DNA from: Candidatus Dormiibacterota bacterium
Lineage (GTDB): Bacteria > Chloroflexota > Dormibacteria > CF-121
NCBI GenBank assembly: GCA_035544955.1
Contig: DASZZN010000037.1
Span: forward strand, 49,870-113,869
DNA length: 64,000 nucleotides
Direction of reading: 5' to 3'
Shown here one piece after another: positions 50,040-58,181 of this stretch. How positions within the stretch are numbered: the first letter of the stretch is position 1; every line of letters begins with the position of its first letter. The translations under genes were made by a program, and so were the position numbers. The notes under the pieces are model-generated. The model saw only the letters and a list, made by a program, of their open reading frames with translations, had not been told where the DNA came from and did not search any database.

Positions 50040-50486
50040 TCATCGGTTCGCTTTGGTGGCGCTTGCAACTGGGGTGGCGACATGTAGCGGCTGCGAGAAA
50101 CGGATGTGGTTTCCGAACGGGTCCCGCAAGCCGCAGTCGATGCCGTAGGGCCGCTCGGTTGGCTCCTCGGTGAACTCGACGCCCTTTGCGCGAAGCTCGC
50201 TGTAGGTCTTCCGGCAATCGGCTGTCGTGAAGAACAGGTGTCCGCCCGTGGCACCCTTCGACACCATCTCGCGGACCTGCTCGGCGGTCTTGATATCGAG
50301 CGCAGGCGCGCCGGGCTTCTCCAGCAGGATCTGGCGGGCATCCCCGGGAACGTTGACCGTTAGCCAGCGCATGAACCCTAGGTCCTGGTCGGTGTTGACC
50401 TCGAGACCGAGCTTGCCGACATAGAAATCGAGGGCCTTGTCCTGGTCGAGAACGTAGATCGATGAGATCAGAAGAGCATTGAACAT
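50040..50486 (-). CDS. VOC-family protein
   Basis: A 148-residue glyoxalase-fold protein from the ATG at 50486, which is preceded by GGAGGT at a 9-nt distance. FNALLISSIYVLDQDKALDFYVGKLGLEV and LRDPFGNHIRFSQP are characteristic of the bleomycin/fosfomycin resistance or 3-demethylubiquinone-type VOC groups; H and E metal ligands are visible in GHLFFTT and NHIRF. It lies immediately downstream of an AraC-type regulator on the same strand, so the regulator probably controls it. Confidence 0.85.
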   Translation of the reverse strand: MFNALLISSIYVLDQDKALDFYVGKLGLEVNTDQDLGFMRWLTVNVPGDARQILLEKPGAPALDIKTAEQVREMVSKGATGGHLFFTTADCRKTYSELRAKGVEFTEEPTERPYGIDCGLRDPFGNHIRFSQPLHVATPVASATKANR

Positions 50487-50529
50487 TTTGTTAGACCTCC
50501 ATGAATCGGGATTGATGTCGTATCTCAGG

Positions 50530-50952
50530 CTAGACGACGTCTTTCGCCTTGGCTTCTCCAAAACTGCTCGGTCGTGTCCAGGCCATCGCGAAGCAGTTCG
50601 GGACAGCCATGATCGGTCCCCGCTCCCGATAGGCCGTTGGCGGCTCACCGACGATTGCCTGAAAACTACGGCTGAAGGTGCCCAGGCTGTTGAAGCCGAC
50701 GTCGAGGCAGATGTCGGTCACGCTGCGATCGGTCGCACGCAACAGGAACATTGCCCGCTCGACACGACGGCGCTGCAAGTACCGGTGTGGCGTCTCGCCA
50801 AATGTCGCACGGAAGGTGCGAATGAAGTGCGCCTCGGAAAGGTGGGCGATTCGAGCGAGCGTCGGAAGGTCGAGCGGCTCGGCGTAGGCCCGGTCCATCG
50901 CATCGCGGGCACGGAGCATCCGGCGGTTGGTTTCCTCGATGGCGCGGCTCAC
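50530..50952 (-). CDS. AraC-family transcriptional regulator (HTH domain only)
   Basis: A 140-residue AraC/XylS DNA-binding protein without a sensor domain: two HTH motifs, LDLPTLARIAHLSEAHFIRTF and RSVTDICLDVGFNSLGTFSRSF, with GETPHRYLQRRRVERAMFLL between. GTG start overlaps the murE stop by 4 bp. Its position between murE and the VOC gene suggests control of the VOC gene; short AraC proteins next to VOC genes are a common pairing. Confidence 0.88.
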   Translation of the reverse strand: MSRAIEETNRRMLRARDAMDRAYAEPLDLPTLARIAHLSEAHFIRTFRATFGETPHRYLQRRRVERAMFLLRATDRSVTDICLDVGFNSLGTFSRSFQAIVGEPPTAYRERGPIMAVPNCFAMAWTRPSSFGEAKAKDVV

Positions 50953-52445
50953 GTGGGGAGTCCCCGGATCGCTGCCTCGGCGGCGGCTCGTTCGTCCCAC
51001 GGCTCCTTGCCACGACCGATGAGGATGCTTCGCTCGTGACCCTTGCCGGCGAGCAGGACGGTGTCCCCCGGGCGGGCGCGCCGAACCGCATGGGCGATGC
51101 CCTGGCGACGGTCCTCGATCCGCGCGTACTGGTCGCCCTCGGTCCACCCGACTTCCTCGGCCCCGGCCGCGATCTCGCTGAGGATGGTCATCGCGTCCTC
51201 TTCCCGCGGATCCTCGTTCGTGAAAACGGCGTAATCGCTCAGCCGGGCAGCGATCTCTCCCATCCAGGGCCGTTTCTCGCGATCGCGGTCACCGGCGCTG
51301 CCGAAGACGGCGATCAACTTGCCCCGTGTGATCGGTCGCAGCTCGCGAAGGACCTTCTCGAGGCTCTGGGGTGTGTGAGCGTAATCGATGATCACGCTGA
51401 ACGGCTGGCCGAGGTCGACCCGCTCCATCCGGCCGCTGACGCCGCTATAGCTCTCCAGCCCCTGGCGGATCTCGTCGAGTGTCAGCCCCACGGCGACACC
51501 CGCGGCCGCGGCGGCCAGTGCGTTGGCGGCGTTCCAGCGGCCATTCAACTTCAAGCGCAGCGTCAGAGGCCCGAGCGGCGTCGAGGCTTCCACCAGCAAC
51601 CCCTCTGGAGTCGCGTCGACGCGGTGAGCCTTGAGATCGGCATCGAGCTGAAGCCCGTAGGTGATCCGCCCGGCAATCGGCCGGTTCACCAGGTAGGCGT
51701 AGCTCGGGTCGTCGCGATTGAGCACTGCTGTTTTGTCTATGCCTTTCCGAGCGCTGCCGGCCGTCAAATCGATCAGCTGCGCCTTCGCCTCGCGGTAGGC
51801 CTCGATCGTCTTATGGAAGTCGAGGTGCTCGTGCGCGATGTTGGTGAAGACGGCGACGTCGTAGTCGACACCTACCACGCGTTGCAACGCGAGCCCGTGC
51901 GAGCTGGTCTCGATCACTGCATAGGCGAGCCCGGCGTCACGCATCCGAGCCAGCTGCTGTTGAACCTCGAGCGCCTCCAGGGTGGTCTGTCGCGAGTCGT
52001 TCGGATCGACGGCGTCGCCGAAGCGGATGTCGACCGTGCTCATCGAGCCGACGCGCCGACCGGCGTTCAGCACCATCTGGTGGATCATCGTCGTGGTCGT
52101 CGTCTTGCCATCGGTTCCGGTCACGCCGATGACCACCATGCCCTCGCTCGGCCGGCCGTAGAGGGTCCTCGACATGAGCGCCAGGGCGCGGCGCGTGTCC
52201 GGCACGACCACCTGCGGCCAGGCGGTACCCGCCCGGCGCTGCACGACAGCCGCCAAGGCGCCATCTCGCAGCGCCGTCTCGACGTAACGGTGCCCGTCGG
52301 TGTGCGTACCCGGGATGGCAACGAAGCAGTCGCCCGGCTTCAGCCGGCGGGAGTCGTAGCAGAGGCCAGTGACCTCGGGGTCGGTCGGGGGCGCTTCGAG
52401 CACCTCGACGCCCTCGAGGAGGCGGCTTAATTTGATGCCAGTCAC
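50949..52445 (-). CDS. murE: UDP-N-acetylmuramyl-tripeptide synthetase MurE
   Basis: MurE adds the diamino acid in position 3 of the peptidoglycan stem peptide. Full length, 498 residues: P-loop GVTGTDGKTTTTTMI, NIAHEHLDFHKT, KxxGRMERVD and the GKGHE motif. The substrate motif reads NEDPREED; meso-diaminopimelate enzymes have DNPR at this place. That deviation occurs in Chloroflexus-like bacteria with ornithine in the wall, so the third residue may not be DAP. It is co-transcribed with the AraC gene downstream and divergent from folP. Confidence 0.95.
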   Translation of the reverse strand: MTGIKLSRLLEGVEVLEAPPTDPEVTGLCYDSRRLKPGDCFVAIPGTHTDGHRYVETALRDGALAAVVQRRAGTAWPQVVVPDTRRALALMSRTLYGRPSEGMVVIGVTGTDGKTTTTTMIHQMVLNAGRRVGSMSTVDIRFGDAVDPNDSRQTTLEALEVQQQLARMRDAGLAYAVIETSSHGLALQRVVGVDYDVAVFTNIAHEHLDFHKTIEAYREAKAQLIDLTAGSARKGIDKTAVLNRDDPSYAYLVNRPIAGRITYGLQLDADLKAHRVDATPEGLLVEASTPLGPLTLRLKLNGRWNAANALAAAAAGVAVGLTLDEIRQGLESYSGVSGRMERVDLGQPFSVIIDYAHTPQSLEKVLRELRPITRGKLIAVFGSAGDRDREKRPWMGEIAARLSDYAVFTNEDPREEDAMTILSEIAAGAEEVGWTEGDQYARIEDRRQGIAHAVRRARPGDTVLLAGKGHERSILIGRGKEPWDERAAAEAAIRGLPT

Positions 52446-52461
52446 CGAAACGACATGATGC

Positions 52462-52467
52462 TACGCT
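52462..52467 (+). promoter_or_regulatory. -10-like hexamer TACGCT for folP
   Basis: Lies 7 nt before the ATG at 52475, no Shine-Dalgarno sequence between. Confidence 0.6.
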
Positions 52468-52474
52468 CAGGCCG

Positions 52475-53308
52475 ATGGCCGCCACGATGCGATCGGCCCG
52501 CATCGGCGCGCGTGACTTCAACTGGGGCGCGCGGACCTACGTGATGGGCATCGTCAACGTCACCCCCGACTCGTTCTCGGGTGATGGCGTGACGGATCTC
52601 GAGACGGCGGTTGCCCAGGCCAGGCAGATGGAGCAGGATGGCGCCGACCTGATCGATATCGGCGGCGAGTCCACCCGTCCCGAGACCTGGGCCGGCCCCG
52701 GGCTCAGCGCCGAGGATGAGCTGGCCCGCGTGATTCCGGTGGTGGAGCGGGTGACGGCCGCGGTCGCAGTGCCGGTCTCGATCGACACCTACAAGGCGAG
52801 CGTCGCGAAGCGCGCGATCGAGGCGGGCGCGAGCCTCGTCAACGACGTCTGGGGGTTCCGGCGAGACTCCCAGATGCCGGCCGCCGTCTCTGCGGCCGGC
52901 GTGCCGGTGGTGCTGATGCACAACAAGCCCGGTGGCGGCTATCGCGATCTGATCGGAGAGATCGCCGCCAGCTTGCGCGAGAGCGTCGAGTTGGGCCGGG
53001 CCGCCGGTATCCAGGAGGATCGCATCGTGCTGGACCCAGGCATCGGATTCGGCAAGACGCGCGAGGAGAACCTCGAGATCATTCGGCGGCTGCCCGAGCT
53101 GCACCGGCTCGGCTTTCCGTTGCTGATCGGTCCCTCGCGGAAGTCCTTCATCGGCAAGACGCTCGACCTTCCCGCTGGCGAGCGCCTGGAAGGCACGGCG
53201 GCCGCCGTCGCGCTGAGCATCGCCGGCGGGGCCGACCTTATCCGTGTGCACGACGTCAAGGCGATGGTGCGGGTGGCGCGGATGGCCGACGCCATCCGGC
53301 ACGCGTGA
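52475..53308 (+). CDS. folP: Dihydropteroate synthase FolP
   Basis: FolP condenses p-aminobenzoate with DHPPP in folate synthesis. MGIVNVTPDSFSGDG, GADLIDIGGESTRPETW, SIDTYKASVAKRAIEAGA, VLDPGIGFGKTREEN and IGPSRKSFIGKTL are the family signatures. 277 residues. It is coupled to folK by a 4-bp overlap (GTGA); folB, normally between them, is absent from this window. Confidence 0.97.
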   Translation: MAATMRSARIGARDFNWGARTYVMGIVNVTPDSFSGDGVTDLETAVAQARQMEQDGADLIDIGGESTRPETWAGPGLSAEDELARVIPVVERVTAAVAVPVSIDTYKASVAKRAIEAGASLVNDVWGFRRDSQMPAAVSAAGVPVVLMHNKPGGGYRDLIGEIAASLRESVELGRAAGIQEDRIVLDPGIGFGKTREENLEIIRRLPELHRLGFPLLIGPSRKSFIGKTLDLPAGERLEGTAAAVALSIAGGADLIRVHDVKAMVRVARMADAIRHA

Positions 53309-53736
53309 CCCGGGTGTGGCTCGCCCTCGGTAGCAACCTCGGTGACCGCGAGGCCTTTCTCGCCGCGGCCCGGGCGGCCTTGAAGGAGTCGGGTGCTTCG
53401 CTGATCCGTAAATCCCGGGTAGCAGAAACGGAGCCGGTCGGCATCACCGATCAACCTCCCTTCTTGAACCAAGTCTTGGAAGTTGAGACGACGCTCGAGC
53501 CCAGAGCATTGCTAGAGAACGTCAAGAAAATCGAGCAGCAGCTGGGACGGCAGCACCGCCAGCGATGGGGCCCGCGCGAGATCGACATCGACATCCTTCG
53601 CTACGACAACCGTGTGGTCGATGAGCCCGGACTACGCATCCCTCACCCGGAGTTGCCCAATCGCCCATTTCTGCTTGAGCTGATCGGGGACCTGTATTCC
53701 ATACGCGACCCTCGCCGCAAGGAAGAGACGTCATGA
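53305..53736 (+). CDS. folK: 2-amino-4-hydroxy-6-hydroxymethyldihydropteridine pyrophosphokinase FolK
   Basis: HPPK pyrophosphorylates the pterin in folate synthesis. ALGSNLGDREAFL at the start, and QHRQRWGPREIDIDILRYD (HPPK catalytic motif) and RIPHPELPNRPFLLEL are complete. 143 residues. GTG start. It overlaps the following glycosyltransferase gene by 4 bp. Confidence 0.96.
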   Translation: MTRVWLALGSNLGDREAFLAAARAALKESGASLIRKSRVAETEPVGITDQPPFLNQVLEVETTLEPRALLENVKKIEQQLGRQHRQRWGPREIDIDILRYDNRVVDEPGLRIPHPELPNRPFLLELIGDLYSIRDPRRKEETS

Positions 53737-54869
53737 ACGAGCCGCTGCGCGTCGCCTGGCTGGGGCATCAGAGTGGGCGCGCCGGCGACGGTCTGCTCAC
53801 CTATTCACGCGAGACGGTCGCCGGGCTGCGCGCCCGTGGCGTCAAGGTGTTCTTCGTCCATCACGGCACGCTGGCAGCGGTGACCGACGACGGCCTCACG
53901 CTGCGATCCCTGACGGGCAGCCACCGCTACATCATTTCCTCGCCCAGGACAAAGCGCAGCATCACCGACCTCCTTCGCCGCGAGCGCGTCGACCTGGTCC
54001 ACGTCTCGCTCAGCTTCTCGACGCTGATCGATTTCGGACTCCCGGAGCTCTGCCACGAGCTCGGCCTGCCGGCGGTCGCCACCTTCCATGTCCCCTACGA
54101 TTCCCGCTTCGGCCTCTGGCAGGGGATCAGCACCGCGGTCTACCGGCTCTATGCCCAGTCGCTCGCGAACTTTGATCGCGTGATCATCTTTTCCGAGCAG
54201 CAAAAGAGCCTGCTCGAGCACTACGGAGTCCCTGCCGAGAACATTGCCGTGATCCCCAACGGCGTCGATGTCGAGAAGTACGCGCCCGGGGCATCGGACT
54301 TCAAGCAGATGCTGAAAGCCGGTGCGCTGGTCGGTTACCTCGGCCGGGTCGATCCCGAGAAGAACGTCGACATGCTGGTGCGCGCCTTCCAGGATGTCGA
54401 TGCCGCGGATGAGGTCAAGCTGGTGATCATCGGCAGTGGCAGCGAGAAGCGTCGCCTGGACCGGCGCTATGGAAACCCACGCGTCGTTTTCACGGGCCAA
54501 GTCCTCGATGAGGCGGAGCGGATCTCCATGCTGCGCGCCATGGACATCTTCGTCCTGCCCTCGATGGTCGAAGGGTTATCGCTCTCGCTGCTCGAAGCGA
54601 TGGCCTGCGGTGTGGCGCCGGTTGCCACCGACGTGGGCTCGGACGGTGAGGCCCTGCGCGGCGCGGGCATCGTCGTCGACACGAAGGATCTCGATGGGCA
54701 ACTCCGGCTGGCGCTACGCACGCTGATCGAATTTCCGGACTTCCGTACCGAGCTCGGCCGGCGCGCCCGGGCGCGCGCCGTCGAGCGCTTCAGCCTTTCG
54801 GACAATCTCGACCGGCTGCTCTCTGTTTACCGCGAGCTGCGGCCGGCCGCCGGTGCTGCGGCGTCCTGA
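53733..54869 (+). CDS. Glycosyltransferase family 4
   Basis: A 378-residue GT-B enzyme of the GT4 family: GHQSGRAGDGLLTYSRETV at the N-terminal half, VIPNGVDVEKYAP, GYLGRVDPEKNVDMLVRAF and donor motif MVEGLSLSLLEAMACGVAPV with E-x7-E. Acceptor unknown; one of several glycosyltransferases of the window (20648, 36210). ATG start overlapping folK; probably part of the fol operon by read-through. Confidence 0.93.
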   Translation: MNEPLRVAWLGHQSGRAGDGLLTYSRETVAGLRARGVKVFFVHHGTLAAVTDDGLTLRSLTGSHRYIISSPRTKRSITDLLRRERVDLVHVSLSFSTLIDFGLPELCHELGLPAVATFHVPYDSRFGLWQGISTAVYRLYAQSLANFDRVIIFSEQQKSLLEHYGVPAENIAVIPNGVDVEKYAPGASDFKQMLKAGALVGYLGRVDPEKNVDMLVRAFQDVDAADEVKLVIIGSGSEKRRLDRRYGNPRVVFTGQVLDEAERISMLRAMDIFVLPSMVEGLSLSLLEAMACGVAPVATDVGSDGEALRGAGIVVDTKDLDGQLRLALRTLIEFPDFRTELGRRARARAVERFSLSDNLDRLLSVYRELRPAAGAAAS

Positions 54870-54887
54870 CGGCCCTACGGAAACCTG

Positions 54888-55076
54888 TTACTTGCCTCGG
54901 CCGCCGCGACTGAGCCGTGCCAATTCGGGTGAGAAGAACATGATGCCAATGCCGACGATCATTAAACCCGCAGCGATCCTAGATAGGATGCTCGAGCTTT
55001 GAAGGGCGAGTCCGACGAAGAAGGGCAGGCCGGCAACCGCGTAAAGGACCGCCAGTCGCCTCGGATTACGAGCCGC
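54888..55076 (-). CDS. Small two-helix membrane protein, no standard start
   Basis: The frame reads AARNPRRLAVLYAVAGLPFF and then LSRIAAGLMIVGIGIMFFSP, two membrane helices and a basic tail, ending at a TAA at 54888. It follows the next gene upstream in the same frame after a TGA, and no ATG, GTG or TTG lies between the TGA and the first helix. A CTG at 55055 with GAGG nearby is a possible start. It is either a separate small protein, or the second half of one four-helix protein split by a stop. Confidence 0.4.
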   Translation of the reverse strand, partial: AARNPRRLAVLYAVAGLPFFVGLALQSSSILSRIAAGLMIVGIGIMFFSPELARLSRGGRGK

Positions 55077-55289
55077 TCATCCCTGATAGGCGCGCATCAA
55101 TGGATGCCGACGCAGCAAGATGGCCAACGCGATCAGGCCTGCCAGCAGGCCCGCCCCGATGACAAAGAGACCGGTGAGCAGGACACGAATAACCCCGCTG
55201 CCCTGCGATATGGCGATGCCGGCGAATAGGCCGGTGCCGATAAGAAATGCGAGTCCGAGGAAGACGCCGAACCGTGGCGGACGGACCAC
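55077..55289 (-). CDS. Small two-helix membrane protein (70 aa)
   Basis: From a GTG at 55289 the product is VVRPPRFGVFLGLAFLIGTG and VIRVLLTGLFVIGAGLLAGL, two hydrophobic helices with a short loop, ending LMRAYQG. It resembles the next, in-frame small ORF downstream. It lies 9 bp after the response regulator gene, so both probably belong to that transcript. No family named. Confidence 0.55.
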   Translation of the reverse strand: MVRPPRFGVFLGLAFLIGTGLFAGIAISQGSGVIRVLLTGLFVIGAGLLAGLIALAILLRRHPLMRAYQG

Positions 55290-55297
55290 ACCCGTGC

Positions 55298-56008
55298 CTA
55301 GCCGAGCTTGCCGGCGCTGGTGAAGCGGTAGCCGATGCCCGGCACCGCCAGGATGAAGAACGGGTGTGAGGGGTCCTGCTCGATCTTCCGCCGCAGGTTG
55401 CGGATGTGGACGTCGATGACCCGCGTCTCGATCGGGTACTCGTAGCCCCAGACGTGGTTGAGGATCTTCTCGCGCGACAGGACCTTGCCCGCGTTTGACG
55501 CGAGGAAGGCCAGCAGGTCGAACTCGGTGTGGGTCAGCATCACCTCGCTCGAGTCGTGGAAGACGCGGCGCTCGTTGAGGTCGATGACCAGGTCCTTGAA
55601 TTCCAGCCGCCCCTGGTTGACGGCCTCCTCCTCCTGGCGCGCCTTGCGCAGGTGGGCGGCGATGCGGGCGAGCAGCTCGCGGGTGCGGAACGGCTTGGTG
55701 ATGTAGTCGTCGGCACCGATCTCCAGCCCGACGACCACGTCGATCTCTTCCGTCTTCGCGCTGAGGATGATGATCGGCACCCGCAGCCCCGCTTTGCGAA
55801 TGTCGCGGCAAACGTCGAACCCGGAAACGTCGGGCAGCATGATGTCGAGCAGGATCAAATCGGGCTTACTCAGCTCGATGCGGCGAAGCGCCTCGCCGCC
55901 GGTCTCGGCTTCGACGACCTCGTATCCCTCTTTCTCCAGGGCGAGATGGATCGCCTTGCGGATCATGGCCTCGTCGTCGACGATCAGGATCTTCTTCGGT
56001 GGTGGCAT
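55298..56008 (-). CDS. OmpR/PhoB-family response regulator
   Basis: A 236-residue regulator: receiver with ILIVDDEAMIR, phospho-aspartate in LILLDIMLP (D52-54 region), IILSAKTEE and the K in DYITKPF; then the winged-helix output domain with LTHTEFDLLAFLASNAG, SREKILNHVWG and VIDVHIRNLRRKIEQDP. It is the partner of the PAS-histidine kinase encoded just upstream (3 bp gap between stop and ATG). Confidence 0.95.
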   Translation of the reverse strand: MPPPKKILIVDDEAMIRKAIHLALEKEGYEVVEAETGGEALRRIELSKPDLILLDIMLPDVSGFDVCRDIRKAGLRVPIIILSAKTEEIDVVVGLEIGADDYITKPFRTRELLARIAAHLRKARQEEEAVNQGRLEFKDLVIDLNERRVFHDSSEVMLTHTEFDLLAFLASNAGKVLSREKILNHVWGYEYPIETRVIDVHIRNLRRKIEQDPSHPFFILAVPGIGYRFTSAGKLG

Positions 56009-56011
56009 TGG

Positions 56012-57124
56012 TTAGTGGGCGCCGACGGCAACCCGCGGTCGGGTCCGGGCGGCCGGCTCGGCGCGTGGCAGCGTGACCGTGAACACTGTGCCCTTCCCAT
56101 GGCGGCTGCGCACGTGGACGTGACCACCAAGCATGGTCACCAGGCTCCGCACGATGTACAACCCCAATCCGGTTCCGGAGGTACGGCGCACGAACGGATC
56201 GTCGGCACGGTAAAACTTCTCGAAGAGCCGGGGCATATGTTCCTTGCGGATTCCGACCCCCTGGTCTGACACCTCAAACCTTACTTCCGACTGGTCGATG
56301 CGCGCGCTGAGGGTGATCTGGGTCCCGGGCTCGGAGTATTTTATGGCATTGGTCAGCAGGTTCACCAGGATCTGGTGGAGTTTGCGCGCCTCACCCATGA
56401 CGGCGGGCAGGTTTTCGGGTGCCCGGCACTTGAGGGTGCGCCCCTTGAGCATGGGCCGCACCTCTTCGCAGACGTGCTGCACCACCGAGGCGACGTCGAC
56501 GCGTGAGAAGTCGACGGAGATGCGACCAGAGTCGATGCGGCTGACCGCGAGGATGTCGCCGATGAGACGCTCCATCCGGTCGGCCTGGCCGTGCAGATCC
56601 TGTAACAGCTCCCGGCGCTGCGCCTCTGACAGGTCGAAGTCGAGCAGGAGCTCGCTCAGTCCCTTGAGCGTGGTCAGGGGCGTCTTCAGCTCGTGCGAGG
56701 CCGCCAGCATCAGGGCATCCCGGGCCTCGATCGTCTCGAGCTCCGGCGTGACATCGTGAATGATGATCACCGCCGCATCCGGCGTCTTCCCCTTGAGACG
56801 GATCGGCGAGACCGAGTAGGACACGCGCACCGGGTCGTCGGTGGTGCGCAGCCGGAACAGGTAGGCGAAGTGGGTGTTAATCCGGGTGCCGAGCCGAAGG
56901 GCACGACGCAACGCCCCGTTGGGCGCACACAGATTGACGCCCGTCTCCGTGCGCACTTCGAGGATGTCGGCCGCCGGCCGGCCGACCGCGTCCCTCAGGG
57001 CCCACCCGGTAAGGCGCTCGCCGACCGGGTTCACCGAAAGCACCGTCGCCTCGCGGTCGACGATGATCAGGGCCTGGGGGAACTGCTCAAACGCCTGCTC
57101 GGAGAGCGTTCGCTCCCTAGCCAT
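56012..57124 (-). CDS. PAS-domain sensor histidine kinase
   Basis: A soluble 370-residue kinase without membrane helices: an N-terminal PAS domain (QALIIVDREATVLSVNPVGE, then DPVRVSYSVSPIRL), HisKA H-box in ASHELKTPLTTLKGLSELLL, and HATPase_c with NLLTNAIKYSEPG, DQGVGIRKEH, LFEKFYRAD and TSGTGLGLYIVRSL. It detects a cytoplasmic signal through PAS and phosphorylates the response regulator at 55298. TATACT lies 8 nt before the ATG (leaderless). Confidence 0.95.
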   Translation of the reverse strand: MARERTLSEQAFEQFPQALIIVDREATVLSVNPVGERLTGWALRDAVGRPAADILEVRTETGVNLCAPNGALRRALRLGTRINTHFAYLFRLRTTDDPVRVSYSVSPIRLKGKTPDAAVIIIHDVTPELETIEARDALMLAASHELKTPLTTLKGLSELLLDFDLSEAQRRELLQDLHGQADRMERLIGDILAVSRIDSGRISVDFSRVDVASVVQHVCEEVRPMLKGRTLKCRAPENLPAVMGEARKLHQILVNLLTNAIKYSEPGTQITLSARIDQSEVRFEVSDQGVGIRKEHMPRLFEKFYRADDPFVRRTSGTGLGLYIVRSLVTMLGGHVHVRSRHGKGTVFTVTLPRAEPAARTRPRVAVGAH

Positions 57125-57125
57125 G

Positions 57126-58181
57126 TCATCGCAGTATAGGCACGGCGGGGCGTACTTTCGCCTTCAGTTGTTGGAGCCGTCGCTCGAGCTTCAGCGGACC
57201 GGGGCGCAGAACGTGCTCGTAAAGGCCGATGTAACGGACGGTCTCGCCGCCGAACCCGGTCTTGAATCGGTAGAGACCGAACCACGGATGGTCTGGCGCG
57301 GGCTCCTCCGGGATCCCCCACCAGTCATAGGTATCGCAGCCGAGGGCCTTGAAGTCCAACATCGCCTGCCAGTGCAGCAGGTAGTTCGGCATCAACTCCC
57401 GCTTGCGGTCGCCCGAGCCACCGAGGAGGTAATAGGCGGTCTTGCCCAAGCGGAAGACCATGATCCCGCCAAGCGTGTCACCCTCGTGCTCCGCGAGGTA
57501 GAGCCGCACCTCGTCAGACGGGCCGAAGAGGTCGAGCGCCGCCTGGTAATACGCAACGCCCGGCAGGTGGATGCCCTGCCGTTTGCCGGTGTCGGCCGCC
57601 AACCGCGCGAAGGTCGCGACATCGCGCGAGGCGCGTACGGTGACGCCCTTCTTCTCCGCGAGGTTCAGGTTGTAGCGGGTCTTCGGCTTGAAGCCCGCCT
57701 TGAGTGAATCCGGGTCGAGGTCGATGCGCAGCAGCCGCGTCGCCTCCGGCTGGACGGCCTTACCTTTGGTAAATCCCCGACCCTCGAAGAAGGCCGGCCA
57801 CTCGTCACCGACCCGCGCGTTCGGCTCGACGCGGAGGATCAGCCCCCGGCCGGCGGTCGCGCGTTGCTCCAGGGCATCGAGGACGAGCAAGCGGTCGCGC
57901 TCAGCCACGACGGGGCCGCGTGGCACGTAATATGTCGCGCCGCCCGGGTAGAGCGTGACGCTGCGCTGTAGCGAGCAAACGCCCGAGCGGCCCTCATGAA
58001 CGAGGAGCCGCTCCACGCTCCATCCGAAGCGCGATTGCAGCTCTCCCCATTTCCAGCTCTGCAGCAGGTTCGCCTCGGGCTGGGCGAGCAGCAGTTCATC
58101 CCAGGCCTGCGCCCCCAGTCGCTCGCCAGGCGTGACAGCGAGGGCGGCCTCAGACAAACTCGGGCTGACCCGCGCGCGCAA
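57126..58181 (-). CDS. FemAB-family peptidoglycan branching aminoacyltransferase (first of tandem pair, downstream)
   Basis: A 351-residue GNAT-fold protein of the FemABX family: NLLQSWKWGELQSRFGW near residue 40, PRGPVV, LKAGFKPKTRYNLNLAEKKGV, YYQAALDLF, YLLGGSGDRKREL and CDTYDWWGIPEEP. FemABX enzymes use aminoacyl-tRNA to add the first or later residues of the peptidoglycan cross-bridge. Its start region overlaps the end of the homologous gene at 58150 by 32 bp. The two are about 30 percent similar by eye and result from duplication. ATG/GTG choice at the start is not certain. Confidence 0.9.
   Translation of the reverse strand: MRARVSPSLSEAALAVTPGERLGAQAWDELLLAQPEANLLQSWKWGELQSRFGWSVERLLVHEGRSGVCSLQRSVTLYPGGATYYVPRGPVVAERDRLLVLDALEQRATAGRGLILRVEPNARVGDEWPAFFEGRGFTKGKAVQPEATRLLRIDLDPDSLKAGFKPKTRYNLNLAEKKGVTVRASRDVATFARLAADTGKRQGIHLPGVAYYQAALDLFGPSDEVRLYLAEHEGDTLGGIMVFRLGKTAYYLLGGSGDRKRELMPNYLLHWQAMLDFKALGCDTYDWWGIPEEPAPDHPWFGLYRFKTGFGGETVRYIGLYEHVLRPGPLKLERRLQQLKAKVRPAVPILR
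57133..57138 (-). promoter_or_regulatory. -10 hexamer TATACT for the two-component operon
   Basis: A near-perfect -10 on the minus strand, 8 nt before the ATG of the kinase gene and inside the end of the upstream FemAB gene. Confidence 0.65.

Noticed and set aside
55077..55079. A second selenocysteine UGA between the two small membrane proteins
   Set aside because: There is no redox motif around it and no good hairpin 16-37 nt downstream.
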